Assembly: GCA_038030265.1 (NCBI GenBank)
Contig: CM075942.1
Location: forward strand, 64,608,926 to 64,672,925
Source of the DNA: Corythucha ciliata
Taxonomy: Eukaryota > Arthropoda > Insecta > Hemiptera > Tingidae
Reading direction: 5' to 3'
Length of the DNA: 64,000 bases
In this document: piece after piece, positions 1 through 12,049 of the stretch
Position numbering within the stretch: the stretch's first letter is position 1
Layout: each line of letters opens with the position of its first letter
Program-made: the position numbers and the translations under genes
The notes under the pieces: generated by a model
What the model saw: the letters and a program-made list of their open reading frames with translations, nothing else
What the model was told of the DNA's origin: nothing
The model's database searches: none

Positions 1-44
1 AGGGCCCTCAGCTCACCGAGCCTCTCCTTCACTTCAGCTATCAT
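1..44 (-). CDS. Partial internal exon of unrecognised minus-strand gene (cut by window edge)
   Basis: On the minus strand an acceptor (TTCTAG at 50-45) is followed by 44 open bases that read MIAEVKERLGELRA. The composition is charged and helical, as in a coiled coil. The frame starts in phase 0, exactly the phase in which the exon at 5493-5699 ends, so the two join without a break. The exon runs off the window. The pyrimidine tract is weak, and a 44-base open stretch could occur by chance; phase agreement with the next exon is the main support. Confidence 0.5.
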   Translation of the reverse strand, partial: MIAEVKERLGELRA

Positions 45-48
45 CTAG

Positions 49-239
49 AAGTTAAAAATGTATTAATTTAATTCTACAACTAGCTTACAATAAACCATAA
101 AAGCATTTCTCAAAGAGAAAACACTGAATTGATAACACGAATGCCTTCCGAAAGATAAGCCGCACGCTTCTAATTGTCTACAATACTACCTTATTGCTAG
201 GGCATTTGTAAATCACTCTCGAAGCAAATTAGCACGAAA
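49..239. other. Intronic single-copy sequence
   Basis: AT-rich intron sequence between the edge exon and the first repeat array. I see no frame, RNA gene or repeat in it. Confidence 0.5.
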
Positions 240-1195
240 AGTGCTAATTCACGACTGATTAGCAGCTAAAATTGGGACTAACAATAATCCACGGTAAAAA
301 TTGAGAAATCATTGAATTGAGAAAAATTGCTAATTTGCTAATGAAATTTAAAAAGCGATAATTAGCAGCTGGAATAAGCGAAATCCTTATAAAATGACAC
401 AAATGAAACGATTCACTATAATTAACTCGCGACTAAAATTGAGAAACTCGACAATTAATGGATGAAATTTGGAAGAACGCTGATTCTCTGCTCAAATTTA
501 GGATGTTTTTGTTTACCATACGCTATGTATTACCGGTTTTTCTCAGTTCTAGCCGCGAATTAGTGGAGTTTTACACCCACAGCCATAAATTGGCGTTTTT
601 TTCTCATTTTTCACCGTGAATTAGTAATTTTTTTCCATTTTCCGTAGCCGTATTTTTTTCCATAGCCGTGAATTAGGACTTTTCCCCCAATTATTAGAGA
701 TTTTTCATAATTTTAGAAGCGTAGTAGTGTTTCTAACCCGTGAATTAGCGAATTTATCATTTATAGCCACGAGTTTGCGTTTTCCGCAATTTTAACTGCA
801 AATTGTGGCGATTTTTTCCATTTTTAGCAACTAATGAGCATCTTTTCTCAATTTAGGCTGAAAATGAGCTTTTCTCTTAATTTTAGCCAGGCTAATTATT
901 AATTTTCCCAATATTAGCTGCAAATAAGCTCTGGGGGCCTGTTCTGTAAGATTTATCTGTGTTCCTAGGAATATCCTTTTCCACCCGTCCGCCAAGAATT
1001 AAGTCACATGTTGATTGGGAGGACGGGTGGAGAGAGACAGTGATAGTGACAGTTAAAAGTTATAGAACAGGCTCCCTGTTCTTTTTACATTTTTTTAGCA
1101 CCGTATTAGCAATTTTGCTTTACTTTCAACTATAGATTAGCGCTTCGTCTCAGTTCTAGCTCAGACTCATTCAAACTCCAAATTGCGTCATTTTG
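240..1195. repeat. Degenerate family A array (28-31 bp unit), orientation flips near 500
   Basis: From 240 to about 480 the unit reads GCTAATTCGCGGCTAAAATTG-type; from about 525 onward it reads as the complement, TTTTCTCAATTTTAGC then GCGAATTAG. Units are strongly diverged. The array is interrupted by a small TIR element at 933-1076. I see no terminal repeats or target duplication bounding this block, so it looks like a fragment of the elements seen intact further right. Confidence 0.75.
933..1076. mobile_element. Small MITE-like TIR element (144 bp) inside family A array
   Basis: The left end GGGGGCCTGTTCTGTAA is matched by the inverted right end TTATAGAACAGGCTCCC. A second inner inverted pair, CCACCCGTCC and GGACGGGTGG, lies inside. 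No coding capacity. The family A array continues on both sides, so it reads as an insertion. I could not define a target duplication. Confidence 0.65.
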
Positions 1196-1319
1196 GCTCT
1201 CACCACCACCAGTTTTGAGGATTCGGCTCGTTTAAATTCCAATTTTAGTGAGTTTTGTTCAGTTAACGAAATGACGTCTGGCGATTCGCGCTCCAACAAT
1301 GGTGATACTGAATTTACGA

Positions 1320-2040
1320 ACCTCGAATTAGCGCCCTAAATATGCCTGAATATTTCTTGCCCTGAAAATGACCATAACTGGCCACTCGTGGGTAGAAAAT
1401 GGCTGATCATTCAATGCCTGCTGTAAAAATGGCCAAACTGAAAATTCCAGCTATAAAAACGACAAAAATGACCGTTAGGACCCTAAAATGGCAAAACTGG
1501 CTATTGTTGCCCTGAAAATTTCATCCTGGCTATATAATATTCACTCCTTATACATACAAATGACCTACCAATTTCTTCGTTCGAAAATCTGCCTACAAAA
1601 CTGGCCCTTCGAAATAAACCTACAAATTGTATGACGGACAATTTGCACCATAAAAATGGCAAAACTGACTGTTTGCGTCTAAAAAATGGTTAAATGACCG
1701 ATTAGGGCCTTCATAATGGCCCGAGTTCCTACTCCAGACTAAAAAGACGGATTCTTGCGCCCAGAAAATTTCACACTGACTAATCACGCCCGCTAAAATG
1801 ACCATACTGGTAATTTGCGCAGTGAAAATTGCCAAACTGCGGCTATTCACGCTTGAGAATTGGTGAAACGGCGACCCTACGTGGTCTACGATTCACGCTT
1901 GAACTTGTGCTGAAAATTGCTTGACTGACTAACCACTTGTATTGCAAAATGGACCGTTCGTGCCCGGGAAATTGCGAAACTTACCATTCGTGATTCAAAA
2001 ATGACCAAATAGACTGAACCTCCACATCATTAAAGTAGAT
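1320..2040 (+). repeat. Family B array (about 29 bp unit)
   Basis: The repeated core is AAAATGGCAAAACTGACC followed by ATTCGCGCCCT, in about two dozen diverged units. The core resembles the family A complement (both carry GCG-(G/C)C-TAAAAT and ATTCGCG), so A and B may share an origin. The same family recurs at 25380-25980 in the same orientation and at 54820-55320 inverted. No terminal repeats seen. Confidence 0.7.
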
Positions 2041-3254
2041 ATACTGCATTTGCGCAATGTATTTATGGCTTAACCAATGCGAGTGCCTTGCTGCGCCGCA
2101 AAAAATGGCCGGAACGTGGTTTATGAGTCCCTTGGACATTGCTCAATTGCCCCCTACAAAACGTGTCAAAAAGGTCAAAGATAAGGCAAGAGCGAGGTTG
2201 AACGCGCAGATTTTTGGGTTCGTCGTGTCCAAAACTCTGTAGTTTTAGCGGCGTGACACATGAGAGGAGGCAGGTTCGGTACCTAGCTCAAGGATGGGGT
2301 CATGGCCCCATTGCGCGAGACGGGCCGCAGGACGTGCCGGGACCACTATGGAAGAGGACCACGGGATTCATTAAAATTAGGGCGCTCGGTCAAAAAAAGG
2401 CCCAAAAATTTGCAATTTCTCCGAAATTATAATCCGAAACAAGCTTTTCCGCTTTGATTGTAGAACCGAAAATTGCATTGCCGCGGAAATAACCCTCTCT
2501 GAGATCATTTGGGAGGGGCGAGTCGGCTATTTTTTGGCTGAAAATTGTCATGTTGTAAGCCAATATATGTGATCTTGGTAAAAATATCCAGTTTTTGGAA
2601 CTAGCAATTAATTAAGTTCTCTCGAAGAACAGACAATTTGCCCATTTTGTCAATGCTCCAGAAAATCCTATTTTTTTGGGAAAAATCCTCAAGTTGAGCA
2701 GTTTCCTCCATGTGTACGTGTAACGAACGCCCCAAAAGGTCGTTGATAAGCCGGAAATTGAGTATTTGAGAAAGGGGAATCGATTCCTGGACGTTTCTGG
2801 ATTATGATGGCCGCTCCTTTTGTTTGTCCGATGGGATGGGTAGACAAATAATCGTTTTTCAAAGGGTTGTTACAATGGGAACATCACTAGTGGTGGGTGG
2901 GTGGGTTGTGGATACGGTGACCAGAGGTCCTTCTTTTGGAAGCACGGTACTTTTTTTCAGCTCTTGGTCCCGTGGTTCTTTGCTTTTCTCGAAAGGCCCC
3001 CAAAAGGTACTTCTTTCAAAACAGCGTATACTTCCTGGGAGCCTGAAGGACCTCGTGAAGAAAAATAGATTGTCCCGAAATAATAATAGTCCGGGAGCCC
3101 ACCGTATGAAAAATCCGGATCATTTGATCGTGTCTGGCACCTGCACAGGACGTTTTTTTAAGATCCAGGAGACGACACTTCTGACATCACCAGACATTTT
3201 CTGCGGGACAGGGGCCCACATTACAGGAAAACACCCCCTTTGGGCCTCTTCTAC
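2041..3254. other. Intronic sequence, no gene recognised
   Basis: Mixed sequence between arrays B and C. A stretch near 2310-2350 (GGGCCGCAGGACGTGCCGGG) resembles the GC-rich sequence near 24650, suggesting a dispersed repeat. Open frames here (for example 2824-3303) have no recognisable protein similarity, and no plausible splice context was found. Confidence 0.4.
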
Positions 3255-4385
3255 ACCGTTTAGGACCCTCCGGAAGCCAATTTCGTGTTTCAGCTCTTCT
3301 TAAACCCAATTTTTTGTTTTCGCTCCTTCATAAGCCAATTTCGTGTTTTAAATCCTTCAAAAGCCAATTTCGTGTTTTGGATCCTCCGGAAACCGATTTC
3401 CTGTTTTGGCTCCTCCAAATGCCAATTTCGTATTTCGGCTCCTACAAATGCAAATTTCGTGTTTTGGCTCCTTCAAAAGCCAATTTCGTGTTTTACATCC
3501 TTCAAAAGCCAATTTCGTGTTTTAGATCCTTCAAAAGCCAATTTCGGGTTTTGGATCCTCCGGAAACCGATTTCCTGTTTTGGCTCCTCCAAATGCCAAT
3601 TTCGTATTTCGGCTCCTACAAATGCAAATTTCGTGTTTTGGCTCCTTCAAAAGCCAATTTCGTGTTTTAGATCCTTCAAAAGCCAATTTCGGGTTTTGGA
3701 TCCTCCGGAAACCAATTTTGTGTTTTGGCTCCTCCAAATGCCAATTTCGAGTTTCAGCTCCTACGAAATGCAAATTTCGTGTCTTGGCTCCTTCAAAGGC
3801 CAATTTCGTGTTTTGGCCCTTTCAAGAGTCAATTTAGTGTTTTCGGTGTCTTCTAAAGCCAACCTCGTGTTTCGGCTCCATCAAATGCCACTTATAACTT
3901 TTGGCTCCTTCAAAAGCCAATTAGGTACGTGTTTTGGCTGCTTCAAATGCCTACTTTGTGCTCTCAATCCTTCAAAAGCTAATTTCGTGTTTTGGATCCT
4001 CCTGAAGCCAATTTCGTGTTTTGAATCCTCCAGAAGCCAATTTCGTGTTTCGGCTCTTTCGAAACCGATTTTTTTGTTTTCGGTCCATCAAATGCCATTT
4101 ATAAGTTTTGGCTCTTCCAAAACCCAATTTTGTGTTTTTGGTCCTTCAAAAGCCAATTTCGTGTTTTGGATCCTCCGGAAGCCAATTTCGTGTTTTGGCC
4201 CCTTCAAAAGTCAATTTAGTGTTTTTGGCTCCTTCAAATGCCTATTTTGTGTTTTTGATCCTTCAAAAGCCAGTTTCGTGCTTTGGATCCTCTGGAAGCC
4301 AATTTCGTGTTTTTCCTCTTTCAAAACCCAATTTTGTGTTTTGGCTCGTTCAAATGCCAATTTTGTGTTTTGGCAATTTTTGCCA
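3255..4385 (+). repeat. Family C minisatellite: about 38 units of 29 bp
   Basis: The unit is CCAATTTCGTGTTTTGGCTC plus CTTCAAAAG, 29 bp, much better conserved than families A and B. Variants (ATCCTCCGGAAACC, CTACAAATGC) recur at 3381, 3555 and 3700, spacings of 174 and 145 bp, which are 6 and 5 units. Higher-order units have therefore duplicated. Because 29 is not a multiple of three, each frame passes through all three phases of the unit. The unit has almost no stop codons in any phase, so a 370-codon frame (3285-4397) and several overlapping frames stay open. The predicted protein has a 29-residue period. I regard the frames as by-products of the repeat. Confidence 0.9.
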
Positions 4386-5492
4386 TGTCCTAATTAAAAT
4401 CAGTGGCTTAACAGTGGAACTATGATCACTTTCTCCTCCTCCAATCCCAATATCCCCCCCCCCATAATTTTTCTTCTTCACCATTATCAAATTTGGGTCC
4501 TTCTTTCGTCTGGGAAAAATCTGGTCACCTCAGTTCTGCTACACCTCTCGGAAATCGTTTCGGCGCCACCGATCTGGTCACCCCAAAATTTCGGGGAGTT
4601 GGCCAATTATTACATTTGTGGGAGGAGGGGGAGGGCTGGGTCACCCATAAAAATGAAATTTCGCAGGTGTTTTAACTGCAGCAAAACACAAACAGATTGT
4701 AGCTCTGTCATTCTAGCATTTTGTGTTTCTAGAGTTTTCATCCTTCATAGTCTCAACCTTATAAGTGGCTGAATTAGTGCCACTGCGTCTTCTATAATTA
4801 ATCAACGATAGATGCAACTGCAAAGCTTAATTATGAAAGTGCATTGTGACGTAATATTTTTCCCTGTAGCAGCTCCTTACGAACAAAATTATAAACTTGT
4901 GTAAACCAGGTAGGCGAGCGTGGTCCACGGAACTCATAATTCAAAGGGTATACTTTTCACGCCCTACGGCTATTCCTTATTTCCCCAAATTTATTGCATC
5001 CAAGTTAATCCTCTTTAAAACTCGATTCACTTTTTCTCAAGATAAACATTGCATAACATCCAAAATCAATATTGTCAACACTTTTAATTAAATATAAACA
5101 TTTTAGGGATCGTAAAGTAAAGTTATTTATGGGAGTTCTCCTTTCTTTCTCATTAATTTTTAAAAATATGCTGTATACGTCTACCTATATCTCCGAGACT
5201 TGATAAATTAACTAAACTGCTGTATTTCTAGATCAGACCGTGGTCCAAATTTAAGATAAAAATGAATGATTCATTAAAAGAAAGGACTGGGAGCCAGAAT
5301 AAAATTAATAGTAATGATAATAATAATAATATTCTCTCAACTATGAAGGTAAATTAATTTTTCATTGAGTAATAGTCGAGGCGTTGGTTTAATGAGCCGC
5401 TCTTTCATTATAGAAACGAGCCACTAACCCGGTCAAGAGCCATCTGGCATCATCACTTAAACCTATACGTTGTATCATTCAACTCTTCTTAC
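4386..5492. other. Intronic sequence, no gene recognised
   Basis: AT-rich sequence between array C and the exon at 5493. It includes a run of C at about 4460 and simple TAA/TAATAA tracts near 5320. I see no coding, RNA or transposon signature. Confidence 0.5.
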
Positions 5493-5699
5493 CTGAACGT
5501 CTGCCGCGTCAACAAGTCGCCGTGCGGCCATCGATGCCGGTGCACAGAACTCGTGTTCAAATTTGACCAGATCTCCGTGAAACTTGGTGACGAGAAGATC
5601 ACGGCCCTCGCGGATCAGGGTGGATCGCACGCGAAAATACTCCGGGTAGACTCCTAAGAAGTATTTGTCGACGAGTCCGGCGACGTCGCCTTTTTCTCT
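5493..5699 (-). CDS. Internal exon (69 codons) of unrecognised minus-strand gene
   Basis: Minus-strand exon of 207 bp with a good acceptor (pyrimidine-rich tract, then CTTAACTTGCAG) and a near-consensus donor (GTTCAG|GTAAGAAG). It starts and ends in phase 0. It encodes 69 residues beginning REKGDVAGLVDKYF and ending RRLVDAADVQ, with balanced amino-acid use and many CpG-containing codons, unlike the AT-rich surroundings. The sequence looks like a folded helical segment. I do not recognise the family. The phase matches the exon at 22609-22792 upstream and the edge exon at 1-44 downstream, although phase-neutral exons could lie between. Confidence 0.8.
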
Positions 5700-7784
5700 C
5701 TGCAAGTTAAGCCAAAGAGACGGACAAATTATAAATCAAGGTTGAGGGTCGGTTCGAAGGTCAGAAAGTCGTTTCCACAAAGCTTGTAATATCGAACGCA
5801 AATTTATTCCCAAGCAACGCTCAAGAAAGTTGCGTAAGACACGATTATCCAAAGGATTCCAAGTACACGCCCGTGTTTTTCATACTCCCCCGCGTTACAC
5901 TATTTCTCACCTCTCTATACAGTTAACAGCCTCAGAAATACCGATGCTGAGGAAGTATAATTTATTATTATTAAAAAAAAGTTAATCAATGGACGGCATA
6001 TCTTGTTCGGCCAGGCTTAATTCGATGCTTATCGTGATACACAACGCTTAAATGACTTTTTCGAGTCTTCCTAACTTCCTAGAGCCCTATCAGTTCAATC
6101 AGGAAACCTCCACTAAATATTGAAGAATATTAATTTTCCATCTAAGCCCTTCCAAAAAAAGTGATATTCCCAGGTTTTGCTGTTTACTGGGACTTCAAGC
6201 ATAACTTTTCCCATTGTCACTTCGATAACTACTTTCCTATGTTTCCCGACAAAGAATGAAGTTCCATTTCTTTAGTTCGTGACACTGCTTAGCATAAAAT
6301 TGTCGATGGTGAACTCGCTTATAGAGTGATTTCCGTTTTAGGATATTTTTCTTCTTTAGGATCTTTCTTAGGATACTTTGACCAATAGAAAAAAAACGGC
6401 TTATCAGATTAGAAAGGAATTATAAAACCATGACGACCCATTTTTTTTCACAGTTTAAAAATTAATAAGTGATGAAGCATAGATATCTCCCCGCTAAAAG
6501 CCTCTCCCCGCTCGCAAAACTTGGTAATTATTTTCCAACCCATTCAATTACGGAATTGTATTTACGGTCGTTTTAGCAATATTTACGATCCTTTTTGCTC
6601 AATGTTTCGAAGACGATGGGTGAGAAGTGTTTTTCAAGCCACCAAATACCCCTCCTCTGTTATTAAAACGGTAACAAATTAAAGCGATTCCTCGGTGGTG
6701 GTGGTGTGCAAGGCATGGTAAAAAGAACGTAAGTGACAGGGCTTTAAAGCGTACAGGGAAAAAAGTGATGGTTCAACTATATAACTAAAAACAAAACAAA
6801 AAATTGCTTTTCAAACCCTTATTGGTTAGGCAACTTAAGAAAGAACTGTGCGGAGTGCAGACCTAAGGGAGCATCGATCTTTTTATAGACTCAAAAGACT
6901 GTCTGCAGGATGAGGTTCGACAGGGTCAGAAAGTTAATCGGTTTTTGTAGACAAGAAAAAAAAAAATAGGCGTGCCGGTGTAGTTGGGGAGGTCGCTTTC
7001 TAAAGACAAAAAGGAAATTCTTCTGTTTAAAGGGGGGGAGGGGAGGGAAGATAGAAATCGTGGACTATAAAAATGAGCAAATCTCAATTGACACGTTTAT
7101 TCTCTTAGCTCATTCAAGTTTGATCAAAACGGGACATAATAACCCAAAAGTGACATTTTTTTCCTTCTAAACATGCAAAGGGACTTCATGGTCGAGAACG
7201 GCGCCCCACCGCTCACCCGTTGCAATACCCAACAAGAAAAAAAAAAAAAGAATGAATTCCACAATAAAGAATAAACCAAAGTTCCTCCCTTCTACTAACG
7301 GATTTTGTTAGTTCTATGCCTTTCATCTTACCCTCCTCTCTTTACGAAAACACATTGAGTACCTACCGAGTAGAGGAAAGGGAGAATGAAGGGGCAGGAA
7401 AATATATTGCATGCGAAACTTTACGGCGCAACGGTTTTATTCCCTACAACACCCCCCCCCCCCTTCCAGCAACAAATTGCCTTCAACCAAGGGAGCATCC
7501 TGGGCGGTATTCGAATCCTGATATTGTTTCATTCTTATGGGTATACATTGGACGTTCTAGCAATATAAATAATCCTTGGAATAACAAATTGCAAACTTGG
7601 AAGAATAAAAGCCACTTTTGACTGTTTCGTGATCCATCCGAGCGCGTACCATTTCGGTTGTGTACTGAGCAGTCGAGATCATGATACAATCTTAGCATTT
7701 ATAGATGGGAGACGTCGTGTACGAAAATATTTTTCCAGTCATGATTCGGACCATTTTTCGTTACCCCCACAACAATTACGGGCC
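5700..7784. other. Intronic sequence, no gene recognised
   Basis: Unique AT-rich sequence upstream of exon 5493-5699 on the minus strand. It has homopolymer runs (A near 6955 and 7240, C near 7451) and short open frames at 7316-7698 without recognisable similarity. No transposon ends were found before the target duplication at 7785. Confidence 0.5.
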
Positions 7785-7792
7785 ATCTAGAA

Positions 7793-10784
7793 CAGGGGTT
7801 TCCAAAGTTTTTTGACGACGACCCTAATTTAACACTGCAAAAGCCTTCGCGACCCTAGACGAATTTTTGGTTACTTCGATAATGGTCCGCCATCTTTTTT
7901 CACAAATTCTGCGACACTCGGGCGAAAGTTATTAGTCTAATGAGCATCGCACATCGTCCCGGGAGTCCAATCGGTTGCGAGCTTTCGTTTTGACCACAAC
8001 TACACAAAATTGAGAACCCTTGCTGACAAAGATATATTGCAGGAAACGGCAGAAGAGTATACCTATTCTGCTTCGGTAACTAAAACGGAATGTTCTGGCA
8101 ACTGCGCCCAAACTTGTGAAATTGACGCATTTATCTTTATGCATGTGCAGATCACACAACTCTAGTTGAAATCCCGATATTTCCGCTCCAATTTTGTCGA
8201 CGTCTGTAGCAAATCGATCTATAACCAGCTGCGTTTACTAAGACCAACATTTGCAGGCATATAATATAGGCGGAGATTACTAAGTACGGTTCATCCGCTC
8301 CCTATTTCAGGTCCTACGTTAATGTATGTACGTCAAAAAGAGTCTTGGTGTTCGGTTGTACAGCGATTTCGACGAGTTTCAGTCAATCCGATCTGGAGAA
8401 TAGAACGTTACAGGGTTGATCTGGGTCAGGCGTTCAGAGTGGATGAATCGAATGCTCAGGCGACGTAAATGCTATTGAAAAGCCTCGAAGCCTCAAATTG
8501 AAAAAATACTTGCCTTCTGGAGGTAACTTCGCGGCAAAAATAGAGAAAATACCCTGATCCCGCAGTTTCTGTAGCTCTTTAGGCGGCTAAAACTGAAAAG
8601 GAACACTAATGTGCTGTTCTTAGGGCAAGTACGTGGCAAAAAGTTTGGAAAACAAGGGCTAATATTCATGGGTAGTAAAGTGAAAAAGTGCTCTTTCATA
8701 GTTCCTCGATGTAACTTTCAGACCAGAGAAAAAATCTTGGACTTCCAGATAGAGAAAAAATCGCTGATTCGCGGTGTATTACATAGGCTAAAATATAGAA
8801 AAATAATGCTAACTGGTGCTCTTAGGCCGAGCCCACTGATAAAATGGAAAAAGCGCTAATTCAAGGCTATAAATGTGAAAAAATATCACGGCTAAAAATT
8901 AATTTGAGGCTGAAGATAAGAAAATGGCAAATTCGCAACCGAAATTACGAAAAATCACCCATTCGGGGATAGAACAGATAAATGGCGTCAATTCGCTGCT
9001 AAATTTGGAAAAAAAACGCATATTTACAACATAAATTTGGAAAAATCGCTGATTATCTGCTAAAATCTAGAACCCGGACAAGCCAGTAACAACAGAGCCC
9101 AAATTCTGCCACGAAATCACGAGAACGTCGGAGTTCCAAATCTGCGAAATTGCAACATTTGGGTCAGAACATTCATGAAATTGCAAATTTTGGGTCAGAA
9201 CATCAACGAAATAGCAATTTTTCGTTTTTCATGTGAGCGAAATTGCAATTGTCGGTGCTTGATTTTCAGTGAACCCGCAGGCAAGCTGGCCACGACAGCG
9301 CAAAATATTATTGGCACGCTGCCACAAAACTTAGCGTTTTCTCAATTACAACCCCGAATTGTCATTTTATCACTGCTCAATTCAAATTCAATAGCACTAA
9401 TTCAGGACTAAAATTGGGATAAAGTGCTCATTTCAGCTACAGATTGGCACATTTTCTCAATTTTAGCGGCGAGTTGACGCTATATGTTTCAATAGCAGCT
9501 ACGAGTTAGCGTTTTGGCTCGATTTTAGCTGTGAATTAGCGATTTCTCTCATTTTTCGCTGCAAATAAGTGCCGCCAGCCGCTAATTATCGGTTTCGTCC
9601 TAATTCCAGCCAATTAGTGCGACTTTGAAAAAATTACCATTTTTTCTGCAGAACATATATGTGTATTTCTCGTTTTTGAAAGGGCACATTGTTCAGTTTT
9701 AATGCCAATTAGCCATTTTGAATAGGAAAAACGGTTTCCGAGATCAAACAATCGGTTTCGAACAAAGACGAGTTGAAGAAGGGTGCGGGCAGCTGCCCAT
9801 CATTCTTGCCTTGTCCAGGCTACGCCCCAGTATAATCGCAGCTAAAATTAAGTAAAAGCCAATTCTTATAGTTTCTGAACGCAAATTCGTAGTTAAAAGT
9901 AAAGAAAATCTCTACTTTGTGGCTAAAATTGAGAAAAACGCTAATTCATGGCTAAATTTAAGCGTTTGTATTCATATCCGAATGTGAAAACTTAGCAAAA
10001 CTGCTAATTCTAGCTAATGTAGAAAACACGCTAATTTGTGGCTAAAATTAGAACAAACGGTAGTTCACGGTAAAAATTGAGAAAAATCGCGAATTAAATC
10101 GCTGCTAAAATTGAAAAAATTCGCTGGTTCGCTGCTGAAATTGAGAAACGTCGCTAACTCGCGGTTGAAGTGTAGAAAAAACGTTAATTCATGGCAACAA
10201 GTCTCGTCCCCTGAGAAATTACAATACTGGCCCACTGTGTCTATGGCATTCGTGGATATTAATAATAAAAAAAATCACTAATTAGCGCGAAAAACGATAT
10301 TTTTCAGCTCCAATCGATAAAAAGTATACTTATTCGCTGCTAAAAATGGAAAAAATCGCCAATTTGCAGCTAAAATTGTGGCTATAGGTGAAAACCCCGC
10401 TAATTTGCTGCGTTTTTAATTGATAAAAACGTTACTTGCGGCCAAAATTGAGAAAAGGGCTAATTGGCGGCTCAAATCGAGCATAATGGACGAATAGGAT
10501 GTAGAAATAACGCTAATTCGTGGCTAAAATAAGGAAAAAATCCGTAATTAAACGGCACTTAAACTTAAAAATTATATTTCTTGTTTATTTAGATACTAAG
10601 GGGCCTCATAAAGATTTCCGCACCGGGCCACGATAGGCATTGGTCCGCCAGTATCTGCGCTAAAGGCAGTAAGGTCGCTCGAGGACCGGGTACTTCAATT
10701 GAAATGACCGAAACAGTCCACGACCCTAAGAAAAACAGCCCGTGACCCTACTTGGGGTCGCGACCCGGGGTTTGGGAACCCCTG
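7793..10784. mobile_element. hAT-like non-autonomous TIR element (2992 bp), perfect 8-bp TSD ATCTAGAA
   Basis: The left end CAGGGGTTTCCAAAG and inverted right end (TTTGGGAACCCCTG) form a TIR of about 14 bp. The flanks 7785-7792 and 10785-10792 are both ATCTAGAA, a perfect 8-bp target duplication, and CAGGG fits the hAT terminal pattern. Sub-terminal blocks contain repeated CGACCCTA/GCGACCC motifs. There is no transposase frame. The middle (about 8290-10654) looks like a second element of the 26775-type lying in reverse, so the original host element was probably only about 0.6 kb. A related right end stands alone at 47607-47680. Confidence 0.85.
8290..10654 (-). mobile_element. 26775-type element nested in the hAT-like element, reversed
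   Basis: Its right side (about 10600-10654: GGGGCCTCATAAAGATTTCC then GGTCCGCCAGT) is the inverted left end of the element at 26775. Its left side (8341-8400) matches the sub-terminal region of that family's other end, as at 29480-29520 and 50430-50500. Family A units fill the interior in both orientations, and a 31-bp-like repeat, GAAATTGCAAATTTTGGGTC, occurs at 9150-9230. The block 8400-10470 is closely repeated at 40381-42418. The exact left terminus and a target duplication could not be fixed. Confidence 0.6.
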
Positions 10785-10792
10785 ATCTAGAA

Positions 10793-11148
10793 GAACTAGA
10801 AAGAAGAAGAAGTCCAGAAACTTGCATTTTCGCGAAAATAAAGACCAATAACAAGCAATTTCGCGAAAATAACGGTAAACATATTGAAATTTTGCGTAAG
10901 TAAAGACCTGAAACGTAATTTCACGAATATTCAGCCAGGAAACTTGTAATTTCACTGAAATTTGTACCCGAACTAGCACACTCACACTTATTTAGCTTTA
11001 CCAACTACACGGGTATTCGTCATGGTCGGCTTTTCCAGGGTCCACGCCTACTAAAAGAAAGAACCAAAAATTTTCCATTTCGCGGAAATAAAAGACCAGA
11101 AACATAGAATTTCGCGCCCAAGCGGTTACCAAATCTCCTTTTCAGGAT
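10793..11148. repeat. Family D array (about 30 bp unit)
   Basis: The unit is approximately GAAAATAAAGACCAGAAACT then TGCAATTTCGC, 30-31 bp, with several diverged copies. The 8-bp duplications of both flanking transposons (10785-10792 and 11149-11156) lie at its edges, so both elements jumped into the same array. A second D block is at 40070-40380. Confidence 0.65.
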
Positions 11149-12049
11149 CCTACATCCACTGGCGAACCTATGCGTATCTGGGCCCGGGATGGAAATCTTC
11201 AAGAGGCCCCTAAAAGTCTCTAACTATAGTTAAAACCTCTATTATGGTAACCTCTAAGGCCTTTTCCTAATTTTAGCCAAGACCTTTTCCGTATATTGTG
11301 GGCAAATTACCGCTATTTCTACAATCTATCCGCTAAACAGCGCTTATTCCAAGTTTAAACCGCGAATTTCTCCATTTTAGCCGCGAATGAGTGCTTTTTG
11401 TCAACTTCAACAGCAAATTAGCGCTTTTCGCCGCAAATTAGCAACGGATTAGCGGGGTAATCCCCCACCCCACCTTACGGACATAAATATGCGCTTTTCC
11501 CCAACTTTAGCAGCAAATTAGACTTTTTATCCTGTGAATCAGCGGCGTTTTCCACAATTTTATGCAAATTAGCGATTTTTTCTAGCGGTTTACTCAGTAT
11601 GAGCTGAAAATTACTCTATAGTAGCCGTGAAATTCTCGAAATGTTTACCACAAATTAGCATTTTTTGTTCACCGTAACCATACACTGCAGAATAGCGATT
11701 TCGTCTCAGTTTTAGCCGCGAATTTGCGAGTTTTTTACTCATAGCAATAAATTAGCGCTTTTTCTCAATTTTAGCCTCAAAGTTGCCCGAGGAAGCCGCG
11801 AATTAGCGTATTTCCAATTTTTGACGCAAATTGAAATTTGTCTCAATTTTAGCCGTGAATTAGCGCTTTTTCTAATTTTAGCAGTGCAGTGGCTATTTCT
11901 AGCCCGTTGTTATGGTCCAGCATTTGTATTTTATTCATCACAATGTTTCTCCCCTATTACTTTTATTCTCATTCTGACTTTTGTCAACTAAAGCCTTGTT
12001 TCGAAAGGTCTCTGTCATTTATAACAATTTAATTGACAAAATTTTCGTT

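Noticed and set aside
3285..4397. 370-codon frame with Phe/Cys/Ser-rich repeats
   Set aside because: The frame is a translation of the 29-bp family C array, which is nearly stop-free in all frames. There is no start context, no domain, and parallel frames are open too.
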